Below, piece after piece: positions 42,228 through 51,032 of a DNA stretch of 64,000 nt (the first letter of the stretch is position 1; every line of letters starts with the position of its first letter). The notes under the pieces were generated by a model that worked only from the letters and a program-made list of their open reading frames with translations, ran no database searches and had not been told where the DNA came from. The position numbers and the translations under genes were made by a program. This DNA comes from Niabella sp. (GTDB lineage Bacteria; Bacteroidota; Bacteroidia; Chitinophagales; Chitinophagaceae): positions 242,157 to 306,156 of the forward strand of contig JAGIAT010000007.1 in assembly GCA_017744715.1 (NCBI GenBank), in the 5' to 3' direction.

Positions 42228-43367
42228 ATGGCACAACTCAGTTTTCAGTTACAACATACCGATACCGGATCTGCAGCAAGGGCCGGTTTGATCCAGACCG
42301 ATCACGGGCAGATCGAAACCCCCATCTTTATGCCGGTGGGTACTGCGGGTTCTGTAAAAGCGGTTACTCAGGCGCAACTGGAAAACGATGTAAAGGCCCA
42401 GATCATTCTGGGCAATACCTATCACCTGTACCTGCGGCCGGGACTGGAAGTGCTTGAAAGAGCCGGCGGACTGCACCAGTTTAATCAATGGCACCGGCCC
42501 ATTCTTACAGACAGCGGCGGGTTTCAGGTTTTTTCACTGGCCGGCACGCGTAAGATCAAAGAGGAGGGGGTCACCTTTGCTTCGCATATCGATGGCAGCA
42601 AACACCTCTTTACCCCGGAACGGGTAATGGACATCCAGCGGGTAATTGGCGGTGATATTATTATGGCCTTTGATGAATGCCCTCCGGGCGGCAGTGAATA
42701 CGGGTATGCCCGTAAAAGCCTCGATCTGACGCACCGCTGGCTCGATCGCTGCTGGGAACGGTTTACGACCACGCCGGATAAATACGGGTATACCCAAAAC
42801 CTGTTCCCGATTGTACAGGGGGCCACCTTTAAAGACCTGAGAAAAGAATCCTGTGATTTTGTTACGCAGAAAGATGCGCCCGGTAATGCCATCGGCGGAC
42901 TGAGTGTAGGAGAGCCGGAAGATAAAATGTACGAGATCTGCGACTGGTGCTGCCAGCATTTGCCCGTACAAAAACCGCGTTATCTTATGGGGGTGGGCAC
43001 ACCCTGGAATATCCTGGAATGCATCGGGATGGGCATCGATATGTTTGACTGCGTAATGCCTACCCGTAACGGGCGCAATGCAATGCTGTTTACAGCGGAA
43101 GGGGTGATCAATATCGACAATAAAAAATGGGAGTTTGATTATTCGCCTATCGATGCGCAGCTTCCCAACCCCATGAGCAACGGGTATAGTAAGGCCTACC
43201 TGCGGCACCTCTTTAAAAGCGGGGAGCTTCTGGCCCTCACCATTGCCAGCGTGCATAACCTGGCCTTTTACCTGTGGCTGGTAAAAGAAGCACGCCAACA
43301 GATCCTTGCGGGTACGTATCACGCGTGGAAAAACCAAATGATTGTTAAGTTAAAAACACGCTTGTAG
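42228..43367 (+). CDS. tgt: Queuine tRNA-ribosyltransferase (tRNA-guanine transglycosylase)
   Basis: 379 residues. Exchanges G34 for preQ1 in GUN anticodons on the way to queuosine. TIM barrel motifs are intact: PIFMPVGTAGSVKAV, LTDSGGFQVFSL with the first catalytic Asp, AFDECPPGGS, VGEPEDKMYE, YLMGVGTPWNILECIGMGID and the nucleophile Asp in MFDCVMPTRNGRN. The usual zinc-binding CxCxxC is absent: the matching stretch around residues 306-322 (SPIDAQLPNPMSNGYSKAY) has no cysteine, although the later His343 is kept. I recall the same loss in other Bacteroidota. Followed by lptF/G 41 bases away. Confidence 0.95.
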   Translation: MAQLSFQLQHTDTGSAARAGLIQTDHGQIETPIFMPVGTAGSVKAVTQAQLENDVKAQIILGNTYHLYLRPGLEVLERAGGLHQFNQWHRPILTDSGGFQVFSLAGTRKIKEEGVTFASHIDGSKHLFTPERVMDIQRVIGGDIIMAFDECPPGGSEYGYARKSLDLTHRWLDRCWERFTTTPDKYGYTQNLFPIVQGATFKDLRKESCDFVTQKDAPGNAIGGLSVGEPEDKMYEICDWCCQHLPVQKPRYLMGVGTPWNILECIGMGIDMFDCVMPTRNGRNAMLFTAEGVINIDNKKWEFDYSPIDAQLPNPMSNGYSKAYLRHLFKSGELLALTIASVHNLAFYLWLVKEARQQILAGTYHAWKNQMIVKLKTRL

Positions 43368-43408
43368 GGCCATATCTTTTTTTCGGTTACTTTTACAGAT
43401 AATATTTC

Positions 43409-44512
43409 ATGAAGAAGCTGGACTGGTACATATTAAACCGACTGTTGATTTCGTTTGTATTTTGCATGTTGCTGTTTACAGTGATTGCTGTGGCGATCGA
43501 TACCAGTGAAAAATCGGATGATTTTGTAAAGTCGGGGCTTTCTTCCTGGCAGATCTTTACCAAGTACTACATGGGCTTCATACCTTATATATGGAGTTTG
43601 CTGTTTCCCCTTTTTGTATTTATTGCCGTAATTTTCTTTACCAGTAAAATGGCACTGCGCTCAGAAGTGATTGCCATTCTTGCCAGCGGTACGCGCTTTA
43701 CGCGTTTTTTACGCCCTTATATGATTGGCGGATTATTGCTGGCAACCATACTTTTTTTTGGTCGGGCCTATTTTATCCCCATGGCCAATACGATCATGAG
43801 CAACTTCCGGAAGACCTATATCGATAAAAATGATCCGCTGAAGAACCGGTCCGAAAGTGCCTGCAGCACCTGTTTTTATAAACGGGTAGACAGCATCACT
43901 TATATGGGGGTAAAGAACTTTGATGCCATCACGCAAAAAAGCGGTGCCTTTTTTATGGACCGGGTGCGGAGAGGAAAGCTGGTCTATAACCTGCGTGCAG
44001 AATCTGTACGCTGGGATACCACCAAAAGACAGCGGAAATGGATCGCTGAAAATGTGGTGGAACGCATTGTAGACAGTTTGGGCGAACGCGTAACACATTC
44101 CAAGGAGAAAATAGTGCGGCTGAATATGGCGCCCGATGAACTGATAAAAGACGAATACCTGAAAGATAAGCTCACAACCCCGGGATTGAAGCGACTGATC
44201 AAAAATGAGGAACTGAGGGGGACTGAAGGGCTGAACGCCTTAAAAGTGGAATTGTACAAGCGGACCTCAACGCCGTTTACTGTACTGCTGCTCACCTTCA
44301 TCGGAGCGGTCATTGCCAGCCGTAAAACCCGGGGGGGAAGCGGTATGCACCTGGCCCTGGGTATTGTGATTGCCGCCGTGTTCATCCTGGCCGACCAGTT
44401 TTCGACCGTGTTTTCCACTAAAGGAAATTTTCCGCCATTGCTGGCCGCCTGGATGCCCAACCTCTTTTTTACGTTCGTAGCACTCCGGCTATATAAAACG
44501 GCACCTAAATAG
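43409..44512 (+). CDS. LptF/LptG-family lipopolysaccharide export permease
   Basis: 367 residues. Three N-terminal membrane helices (RLLISFVFCMLLFTVIAVAI, YIWSLLFPLFVFIAVIFFTS, MIGGLLLATILFFGRAYF), a large periplasmic beta-jellyroll domain about 130-270, and three C-terminal helices (TVLLLTFIGAVIASRK, LALGIVIAAVFILADQF, LLAAWMPNLFFTFVALRLY). YjgP/YjgQ family; the inner-membrane half of the Lpt bridge with LptB. LptF versus LptG cannot be told by eye; Bacteroidota often place it after tgt. Confidence 0.9.
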   Translation: MKKLDWYILNRLLISFVFCMLLFTVIAVAIDTSEKSDDFVKSGLSSWQIFTKYYMGFIPYIWSLLFPLFVFIAVIFFTSKMALRSEVIAILASGTRFTRFLRPYMIGGLLLATILFFGRAYFIPMANTIMSNFRKTYIDKNDPLKNRSESACSTCFYKRVDSITYMGVKNFDAITQKSGAFFMDRVRRGKLVYNLRAESVRWDTTKRQRKWIAENVVERIVDSLGERVTHSKEKIVRLNMAPDELIKDEYLKDKLTTPGLKRLIKNEELRGTEGLNALKVELYKRTSTPFTVLLLTFIGAVIASRKTRGGSGMHLALGIVIAAVFILADQFSTVFSTKGNFPPLLAAWMPNLFFTFVALRLYKTAPK

Positions 44513-44521
44513 GTAGTTAAC

Positions 44522-45060
44522 CAGTTTTCAGTTATCAGTTTTTAGTTTTCAGCGGGTGTTGCCTTGTGATCGGTGATGCTGCATCAGGCAGGAACGGAAT
44601 CCAACCTGGAACCTGGAACAAACACCAGTTTTCAGTTATCAGTCTTCAGTTTTCAGCGGGTGTTGCCTTGTGATCGGTGATACTGCACCAAGCAGGAACG
44701 GAATCCAACCTTAAACTTTGACGTTAAACCTGAAACAAACGCCAGTTTTGAGTTATCAGTTTTTAGTTTTCAGTGGGTGTTGTCTTGTGATCGGTGATGC
44801 TGCACCAAGCAGGAACGGAATCCAACCTTAAACCTTGAACGTTAAACCTGGAACAAACACCAGTTTTCAGTTATCAGTTTTTAGTTTTCAGCGGGTGTTG
44901 TCTTGTGATCAGTGATACTGCATCAGGCAGGAACGGAATCCAACCTGGAACATTAAACCTTAAACCTGAAACCGGCGTTTGGGTACGCACCGGTCCCGGC
45001 TTCTGAAATCTCAAATCTCAAATCTGAAGCCTGAAATCTCAGATCTTAAATCCGAAATCC
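44522..45060. repeat. Tandem array of four C1 repeat units plus AAATCT microrepeat
   Basis: Four head-to-tail copies at 44522-44625, 44626-44742, 44743-44860 and 44861 to about 44975 (104-118 bases each). Each runs CAGTTTTCAGTTATCAG linker, TTTTTAGTTTTCAGCGG, core GGTGTTGCCTTGTGATCGGT / GCACCAAGCAGGAACGGAAT, then an AACCTTAAACCTTGAAC linker. The array ends in a TCTGAAATCTCAAATCTC microrepeat (about 45000-45060). The same unit lies inverted at 55.05-55.4 kb. No unique spacers, so not CRISPR. Confidence 0.9.
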
Positions 45061-45141
45061 GGTTAAAACTGCCTCATTTTAAACCCTTTTGCTGCTATTT
45101 TGTTAAGGAATTATTGTCCTTGAAAAAATACTAAAATATAA

Positions 45142-45173
45142 TTTGTTGTGGCAATTGGCTTTAACTATCTTTA
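45142..45173 (+). promoter_or_regulatory. Candidate promoter for citrate synthase
   Basis: TTTG at 45142-45145, 20 bases, then TATCTTTA at 45166-45173, 41 bases before the ATG. Fits TTTG-N19-21-TAnnTTTG with one mismatch. Confidence 0.5.
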
Positions 45174-45214
45174 GCGCAAACCATTTTTTTAATAGTTAAG
45201 ACGAAGAAGCATAT

Positions 45215-46540
45215 ATGGAAGAATTTAAAGTGAAGTTTAAAGAGCAGGCGGATAAGCTGGGCGCTGAAATTAAAACGATGCTCCAGGAACACGGGAACAC
45301 GGTTATTGGAGAAACCACCCTGGCGCAGATTTACCAGGGAATGAGGGGAATGACAGCCCTGGTTACCGAAACTTCCCTTCTGGACGCACAGGACGGCATC
45401 CGTTTTAAAAGACGTTCCATTCCTGAACTGAGAGAACAGCTTCCCAAAGCCAAAGGAGGTTCCGAACCCCTGCCGGAAGCATTGTTTTACCTGATGATGA
45501 TTGGTGAAATTCCTACGGAGGAAGACGTGGAAAACCTGAGCGCCATCCTGCAACGCCGCAGCCATGTGCCAACCTATGTATTTGATACCATGAAAGCCCT
45601 GCCCAAGGACACCCATCCCATGACGCAGTTTGTGGTAGGGGTGATGGCGTTACAGGCAGAAAGTGTTTTTGCAAAACGGTATGCCGAGGGCTTTTCAAAA
45701 AAAGATTACTGGGAAGCTACGCTTGAAGATACGCTGAACCTTATTGCGCGGCTGCCGCATATAGCGGCATTTGTTTACCGCAGGAAATACAAGGGCGGCA
45801 AAGCCGTACAGCCGGATGGTATGCTGGACTGGGCGGCCAATTTTGCGCATATGCTTGGGTACGATAATGAAGAATTTAAGGAACTGATGCGGCTGTATAT
45901 GGTAATCCATGCAGATCATGAAGGCGGGAACGTATCGGCCCATGCTACCCACCTGGTAGGCTCCGCACTGAGCGATCCTTACTTAAGTTACGCAGCTGGT
46001 ATGAACGGACTGGCGGGGCCCCTGCACGGGCTGGCAAACCAGGAGGTAATTAAATGGATCTTTGAAATGCAGAAGGAGCTGAACACGGAAGCACCTACTG
46101 CCGAACAAATAGGCGATTATGTGAAAAAGACCCTGAGCGAGGGCAAGGTTGTTCCCGGTTACGGGCATGCGGTGTTACGTCAGACCGACCCGCGTTTTAC
46201 CGCTCAGATGGAATTTGGTAAAAAACATATGCCTGATGACCCGCTGGTAAATACGGTATGGCGGATTTATGAAACGGTGCCGGGCATTTTGCAGGCACTG
46301 GGAAAGGTAAAAAATCCCTGGCCCAATGTAGATGCGCACAGCGGCGCATTACTGGTGCATTATGGTATGAAGGAATACGAATATTATACGGTTCTTTTTG
46401 CCGTTAGCCGTTCGCTGGGTGTACTTTCCAGTTTATGCTGGGATCGTGCCCTTGGAATGCCGCTGGAGCGCCCCAAGTCGGTTACCACCGCTGCCGTAAA
46501 ACGGTGGCTGAATAAAGAAGTAGAAAACCTGGGTGATTAA
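45215..46540 (+). CDS. gltA: Citrate synthase, mitochondrial-like (type I)
   Basis: 441 residues. Condenses acetyl-CoA and oxaloacetate. The sequence is of the eukaryotic mitochondrial kind, not the hexameric E. coli kind: GLAGPLHGLANQEV with His271, VVPGYGHAVLRQTDPR with His318, NPWPNVDAHSG with Asp373, close in number to pig heart His274, His320 and Asp375. The NADH-inhibition N-terminal domain of the Gram-negative type II enzyme is missing. Known in several Bacteroidota. Monocistronic with its own promoter. Confidence 0.93.
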   Translation: MEEFKVKFKEQADKLGAEIKTMLQEHGNTVIGETTLAQIYQGMRGMTALVTETSLLDAQDGIRFKRRSIPELREQLPKAKGGSEPLPEALFYLMMIGEIPTEEDVENLSAILQRRSHVPTYVFDTMKALPKDTHPMTQFVVGVMALQAESVFAKRYAEGFSKKDYWEATLEDTLNLIARLPHIAAFVYRRKYKGGKAVQPDGMLDWAANFAHMLGYDNEEFKELMRLYMVIHADHEGGNVSAHATHLVGSALSDPYLSYAAGMNGLAGPLHGLANQEVIKWIFEMQKELNTEAPTAEQIGDYVKKTLSEGKVVPGYGHAVLRQTDPRFTAQMEFGKKHMPDDPLVNTVWRIYETVPGILQALGKVKNPWPNVDAHSGALLVHYGMKEYEYYTVLFAVSRSLGVLSSLCWDRALGMPLERPKSVTTAAVKRWLNKEVENLGD

Positions 46541-46669
46541 ATCATCCGGGGTATGGCGTTTTTTTAGTATATTAGGGAAACAGGAATCGTTGTGGTTGGG
46601 CTTTTTTGGTACGGTTTTTTAGGGGTATAGATAGCATCTTATTAATAAACTAAAATAAATAAGAAGTTT

Positions 46670-46987
46670 ATGAAAAATAGAGACAAATACATTCTTGGCA
46701 TCGCCGGTGCAGCACTGGCAGGTATCGCAATCGGGTTGTTGTTTTATACAGAAGAAGGCAAGAAGACCCGTAAAAAAGTGAAAAATGCGGCCAACGACTG
46801 GGCCGATTCACTCGGCAGCCTGATCGCTTCGGGTAAAGAAAGTCTTTCTGATCTGTCGCATAAGGCGATGAAGAAGGCAAAAAAAGGCTATCAACGGGTA
46901 AAAGGCCAGGCTGAAGATGGTTATGACGATCTCAAAAGCGCATACAATGATGTAGCGGATGAGTACAGCGCCGGTAAAGTAAGATAA
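46670..46987 (+). CDS. YtxH-domain (YqjD-like) membrane-anchored protein
   Basis: 105 residues: one N-terminal glycine/alanine-rich membrane helix (ILGIAGAALAGIAIGLLFY), then a charged helical tail with TEEGKKTRKKVKNAANDWAD and GYDDLKSAYNDVADEYSAG. Typical YtxH/gas-vesicle-GvpP-like, usually stress-induced. First of three genes whose order (anchored helix, holin-like, cationic) resembles E. coli yqjD-yqjE-yqjK. A long hairpin follows before the next gene. Confidence 0.85.
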   Translation: MKNRDKYILGIAGAALAGIAIGLLFYTEEGKKTRKKVKNAANDWADSLGSLIASGKESLSDLSHKAMKKAKKGYQRVKGQAEDGYDDLKSAYNDVADEYSAGKVR

Positions 46988-47005
46988 ATTAGCATCCCTA
47001 TAAAC

Positions 47006-47080
47006 GGGTTGTCTGCAAGGTTTGTTGTTTAAGCCATAAATTGGCGCATTAAACAATATACTTTTAAGACAACCTTTTTT
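47006..47080 (+). terminator. Long nested hairpin with T-run between ytxH and the holin-like gene
   Basis: Outer arms GGTTGTCT (47006-47013) and AGACAACC (47066-47073), inner arms TTGTTTAA (47024-47031) and TTAAACAA (47048-47055), apical GCC/GGC; the 10-base stretches between arms on each side are largely able to pair. Seven Ts follow the outer arm (47074-47080). Acts as an intrinsic terminator or attenuator, possibly setting the ratio of YtxH to the downstream proteins. Confidence 0.75.
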
Positions 47081-47104
47081 TATTGTAACTATAAAACGCA
47101 AACT

Positions 47105-47446
47105 ATGCTTGAACTGAAAGAAAAGCTGGAGAATGTTGCTGAAGATGTGGAAGAAATTGCAAAAACCTATTACCGGTTATCGGTGGTAAATATTGTTGAC
47201 AAGGGGAGCAAGCTGGGTTCATCATTCCTGATCCTGGCCCTTGTTACCGGACTGGCATTTTTTATTTTTCTCTTTATCGGGTTTGGAGCCAGTTACTGGA
47301 TCGGGCAGGCGCTTGGAAACCCGATGCTGGGCTTTTTTATAGTGGCGGGATTCCTGTTACTGGTACTCATCCTGATCCTTGCATTGAACAAAAAAGTGAT
47401 TCAACCCCTCATCCGTAACATCATCATCAAGAATTTGTATGACTAA
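47105..47446 (+). CDS. Phage-holin-superfamily (YqjE-like) membrane protein
   Basis: 113 residues. Amphipathic N-terminal helix (LKEKLENVAEDVEEIAKTYY), two membrane helices (SFLILALVTGLAFFIFLFIGF and FFIVAGFLLLVLILILAL; second about 78-98), cationic tail. The holin-like family name does not imply a phage: no lysis gene is nearby and the gene lies in a YqjD/E/K-like stress cluster. Stop overlaps the next start by 8 bases. Confidence 0.82.
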   Translation: MLELKEKLENVAEDVEEIAKTYYRLSVVNIVDKGSKLGSSFLILALVTGLAFFIFLFIGFGASYWIGQALGNPMLGFFIVAGFLLLVLILILALNKKVIQPLIRNIIIKNLYD

Positions 47447-47894
47447 GCCCATTATAACCACGCATGAAGAGCTCATGCAGGAAAAGGCCCGTTTAAAGGG
47501 CCGGCTGCGGCAACGCAAAACCGCAATGCGGCAGTCCGTCAATGAAATCAAACAAGAACTAAACCCCATCAGCCAGATCGCTAAAACCACCAAGGACATC
47601 TGGAATGCCGATGCCTCCAATCCGCTCATCGCAATGGGCGTTACCAAGCTTACCGACCTGGTGATCCGCAAAGGAATCCTGCGTAGGGCCGGCTGGCTGT
47701 CGCGGTTGGTAGCACCCATACTTGTGCAGAAAGTAGCTACCTATCTGATCAGTGAAAAAGCCGGCGACCAGATTGCAAGGCTGCTGCACCGGACGGCGTC
47801 GCGGGTACGCGAAGACCAGCCGGTTATCCCTTTTTCAAAGGGCATTCATAAAAAAAAGAACGCATCCACATTTACAGAAAAGCCCGGGAAATAG
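47439..47894 (+). CDS. Cationic protein of the ytxH/holin cluster, unknown function
   Basis: 151 residues, strongly basic. N-terminal coiled coil (HEELMQEKARLKGRLRQRKT), a mid region PLIAMGVTKLTDLVIRKGIL, weakly hydrophobic WLSRLVAPILVQKVATYLI, and a disordered Lys/Arg-rich tail. Overlap with the holin-like gene shows coupling. Position corresponds to YqjK in E. coli, but no clear similarity is claimed. Confidence 0.75.
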   Translation: MTKPIITTHEELMQEKARLKGRLRQRKTAMRQSVNEIKQELNPISQIAKTTKDIWNADASNPLIAMGVTKLTDLVIRKGILRRAGWLSRLVAPILVQKVATYLISEKAGDQIARLLHRTASRVREDQPVIPFSKGIHKKKNASTFTEKPGK

Positions 47895-47959
47895 AAGGGG
47901 CGGTGTTTCCAATAAACGCCTTACCGGTTTCAAAACCGCAGGCACAGCAAAATAAAAAA

Positions 47960-47979
47960 GCATCTGAAAGATCAGATGC
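47960..47979. terminator. Bidirectional terminator between the ytxH cluster and tRNA-Ala
   Basis: GCATCTGA/TCAGATGC, eight pairs, four-base loop, flanked by AAAAAA before and TTTTTT after, so it can work for both converging transcripts. Confidence 0.88.
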
Positions 47980-47986
47980 TTTTTTG

Positions 47987-48060
<74 letters not shown>

Positions 48061-48070
48061 GAGCGGAGCG

Positions 48071-48101
48071 CAAAACTAATGGTTTGTTTGTTATCGTCCA
48101 A
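48071..48101 (-). promoter_or_regulatory. Promoter for tRNA-Ala
   Basis: Minus strand: TTGG, 19 bases, TAGTTTTG (exact -7 match), then 10 bases to the tRNA 5' end. Spacing is as expected for the Bacteroidota primary sigma factor. Confidence 0.6.
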
Positions 48102-48445
48102 GATTTTTTTTACAATCCTTGTATAATGTTAGTGGCGGCTAACGGAGCGGTTAATACCGGCAAGCAATACACCGGGCTGGCCGGCTGCTGTTACCTTACA
48201 TCATTAAAACACCGTTTTTAATAAAGCCTGATATGCATCGCATACAGGTATCCGTGCAAGGGATCAATTTTATGCAGGTGCGGTTATCTGTTTCATAAAA
48301 CAATCTGGCTGGAATCATGCATTCCCATTTAAAAGTAACAGCAGCATGTGGGTTTTCGAAAAGCCAAAAATGTTTATGCGCTTTTAAGTGGCCGGAACTA
48401 ATTATTTTCTATAACTTGCGTCTCCCCAAAAATCAGCTTCCATCT
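48102..48445. other. Upstream region of the UvrA-like gene, nothing recognised
   Basis: About 340 bases without a repeat of the families in this window and without a clear gene. An open frame continuous with the UvrA-like gene reaches back to 48317 but shows no family similarity before the ATG at 48446. Confidence 0.4.
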
Positions 48446-50701
48446 ATGACGCAGGAATATATCGAGATCCGCGGTGCGCGGGAAAATAATCTGAAAAACG
48501 TTGACCTCCGGCTGCCCAAGCGGAAGATCAATATTTTTACGGGCGTGTCGGGGTCCGGCAAGTCCTCGATCGTTTTTGATACCATTGCCACCGAGGCACA
48601 GCGCCAGTTGTATGAGAATTTCAGCATGTTCATCCGGAGTCTGCTTCCCAAATTTCCGCAACCCGATGCGGATGCCATCGAAAAATTGGGGATGGCCATA
48701 GTGGTCGATCAGAAGCGCCTGGGTGGGGGATCGCATTCCACCATGGGCACGATCACCGACATTTCACCGGTATTGCGCGTATTGTTTTCCCGGGTAGGGA
48801 AGCCCTGGGTAGGTTATGCCAATGCCTTTTCCTTCAATGATCCGCAGGGTATGTGCCCGGAATGTAGCGGCCGCGGCCGTAAACTGGGCTTCGATGCTTC
48901 AAAATTTATCGACCGTTCAAAATCGCTGAAGGAAGGTGCCATACAGGCCCCCGGACTGGCTTCCTGGGAAAAAGACATGTATGCGCACAGCGGCTTTTTT
49001 GATGTAGATAAAAAACTGGCCGATTATACCAGGGAGGAGATGGACCTGTTGCTGTACAGCGGTCCCCGGAAGTTTAAGATGAAGTTTGGCAACAGCGATA
49101 TGAATGTAACCTATATGGGCCTGGTTGAGAAGTTTGAACGGGCCTATATCCGGCGCGATATTAAAACGCTTTCCGAACGTAAACAGAAAACGATCATGCC
49201 GTATCTGCAGGAACAGCCTTGTCCGGCCTGCGGGGGCGCACGGCTGAATCAGGCGGCGCTTTCGGCTGAGATCAACGGGAAGAATATTGCGGCATTGTCT
49301 GCCATGGAGGTGGAAGAGCTGATTCCTTTTTTAAAAATGATTGATGATCCGGTGGCCGCGCCACTCATCCGCACATTAACGGAGCGGCTGCAGCACCTGG
49401 TGGATATGGGACTGGGGTACCTGAGTCTGAACCGGGAAACGGATACCCTCTCCGGCGGAGAATCGCAACGGGTAAAAATGGTCAAACACCTGGGCAGCAG
49501 TTTGATTGATGTGCTCTATATTTTTGATGAGCCCAGCGTTGGGCTGCACCCGAGGGATGTATACCGGTTAAACGGCTTGTTGCAAAAGCTGCGTGATAAG
49601 GGCAATACCGTCATCGTTGTGGAACACGATCCGGATGTGATCCGCATTGCCGACCATATTGTGGATGTGGGACCAAATGCCGGAACCAACGGCGGACGGA
49701 TCATGTACGAAGGTACCCTGGAAGGTCTGCTGCATACAGACACGCTTACCGGAAAATACCTGAAGCACAGCCTGCCGCTGAAGACAGGCTGCAGAACGCC
49801 GGGGGGACAATTACCGGTGACAGGAGCCCGCGTCAATAACCTGCAGGGGGTGAATGTGAACGTTCCCGAAGGGGTGTTAACCGTTGTAACCGGTGTGGCA
49901 GGATCCGGAAAGAGCTCATTGATCCATCATGCATTTCTGAATGCATATCCGCAGGCCGTGGTAATTGATCAATCGGCCGTAGGTACTTCCACCCGTTCCA
50001 ATCCGGCCACCTATACGGGTACCATGGACCTGATACGCAAAGCCTTTGCAGCTGCCAATAATGTAGATGCCGCCCTGTTTTCCTTTAATTCAAAAGGCGC
50101 CTGCGAAAATTGCCAGGGAACGGGCGTAATTTATACGGACCTGGCTTTTCTGGAAGGGGTAAAGACGCGTTGTGAGGTATGCGAGGGCCGGCGTTATAAA
50201 GAGGAGGTACTGGCTTACCGGCTGAACGGAAAATCGATTTCGGATGTGCTGGAAATGACCGTGCGGGAGGCCAGTAGCTTTTTCACTGCAAAAGACATCC
50301 GTAAAAAGCTGGATACTATGATTGAAGTGGGACTGGAATACCTGACATTGGGCCAGCCGCTGAGCACCTTATCCGGTGGCGAGTGTCAGCGCATTAAGCT
50401 GGCCAGCGAACTGCACAAGAAAGGAAGCATCTATGTAATGGACGAGCCTACTACAGGATTACACCTGTCCGATGTAGGGCGTTTAATTGAACTGATGGAC
50501 AGACTGGTCAGCAAGGGCAATACGGTTATTGTAATTGAGCATAACCTGGAGGTGATTAAAAATGCTGACTGGATCATCGACATGGGTCCGGAAGGCGGTT
50601 ATAAGGGCGGGCAGGTGATTTTTGAAGGCCGGCCGGAAGCGCTCATCGCTTTCCCGGGGTCGTATACCGGCGTTTTCCTGAAAGCCGCTGTGGAAGCCTG
50701 A
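48446..50701 (+). CDS. Short UvrA-like ABC ATPase (DrrC/UvrA2 type)
   Basis: 751 residues from ATG 48446 (YIEIRGARENNLKNVDLRLP). Two ABC-ATPase modules: Walker A GVSGSGKSS and GVAGSGKSS, signatures TLSGGESQRVKM and TLSGGECQRIKL, Walker B LYIFDEPSVGLHP and IYVMDEPTTGLHL; zinc motifs CPECSGRG..CPACGG and CENCQGTG..CEVCEG. It is about 190 residues shorter than UvrA and the UvrB-binding region seems reduced, matching the UvrA-like group that includes Streptomyces DrrC (daunorubicin resistance). Role probably in removing or tolerating DNA-intercalating compounds. True uvrA should be elsewhere. Confidence 0.87.
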   Translation: MTQEYIEIRGARENNLKNVDLRLPKRKINIFTGVSGSGKSSIVFDTIATEAQRQLYENFSMFIRSLLPKFPQPDADAIEKLGMAIVVDQKRLGGGSHSTMGTITDISPVLRVLFSRVGKPWVGYANAFSFNDPQGMCPECSGRGRKLGFDASKFIDRSKSLKEGAIQAPGLASWEKDMYAHSGFFDVDKKLADYTREEMDLLLYSGPRKFKMKFGNSDMNVTYMGLVEKFERAYIRRDIKTLSERKQKTIMPYLQEQPCPACGGARLNQAALSAEINGKNIAALSAMEVEELIPFLKMIDDPVAAPLIRTLTERLQHLVDMGLGYLSLNRETDTLSGGESQRVKMVKHLGSSLIDVLYIFDEPSVGLHPRDVYRLNGLLQKLRDKGNTVIVVEHDPDVIRIADHIVDVGPNAGTNGGRIMYEGTLEGLLHTDTLTGKYLKHSLPLKTGCRTPGGQLPVTGARVNNLQGVNVNVPEGVLTVVTGVAGSGKSSLIHHAFLNAYPQAVVIDQSAVGTSTRSNPATYTGTMDLIRKAFAAANNVDAALFSFNSKGACENCQGTGVIYTDLAFLEGVKTRCEVCEGRRYKEEVLAYRLNGKSISDVLEMTVREASSFFTAKDIRKKLDTMIEVGLEYLTLGQPLSTLSGGECQRIKLASELHKKGSIYVMDEPTTGLHLSDVGRLIELMDRLVSKGNTVIVIEHNLEVIKNADWIIDMGPEGGYKGGQVIFEGRPEALIAFPGSYTGVFLKAAVEA

Positions 50702-51032
50702 TCTGTGATGCGCTCTGCTGCGATAAAGAAAGCGGCCCCTGATGCTGACGGAAAAAATACCTGAAGCCATAGGGAAGCGTGTTATTCATTAGCCGGAGAA
50801 GCCGGGCGGCATGCATCGTTTTGAATGCCCGATGTTGCCTGTTTAAGTCAGGTATCTCAAATCTGGATGCCGTATTATAGAGCATTGAAAATACCTTGCA
50901 TCCTCCGTGCCGGGTAGCTCATTGGCAACGCAATGGCAAAGCCGGCGTCCTGCTGTTTTTAACAATTTTTATTTGCTTTCGGGGCCGGATGGTTGTATAT
51001 TTATTCTAATATATAACCTAAAATGAAACGTT
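50702..51032. other. Intergenic region, nothing recognised
   Basis: 331 bases between the UvrA-like and coiled-coil genes. No member of the repeat families and no convincing gene. TATATTTA about 30 bases before 51033 is a one-mismatch -7 motif for the next gene. Confidence 0.4.

Noticed and set aside
44522..45060. CRISPR-like array
   Set aside because: Units of 104-118 bases are similar along their whole length and there are no unique spacers or cas genes.
47105..47446. Prophage holin
   Set aside because: No endolysin, structural or integrase genes nearby; context is a YtxH-type stress cluster and housekeeping genes.
48317..50701. Canonical uvrA with an upstream start
   Set aside because: Too short for UvrA and the extra 43 residues before ATG 48446 have no family similarity.
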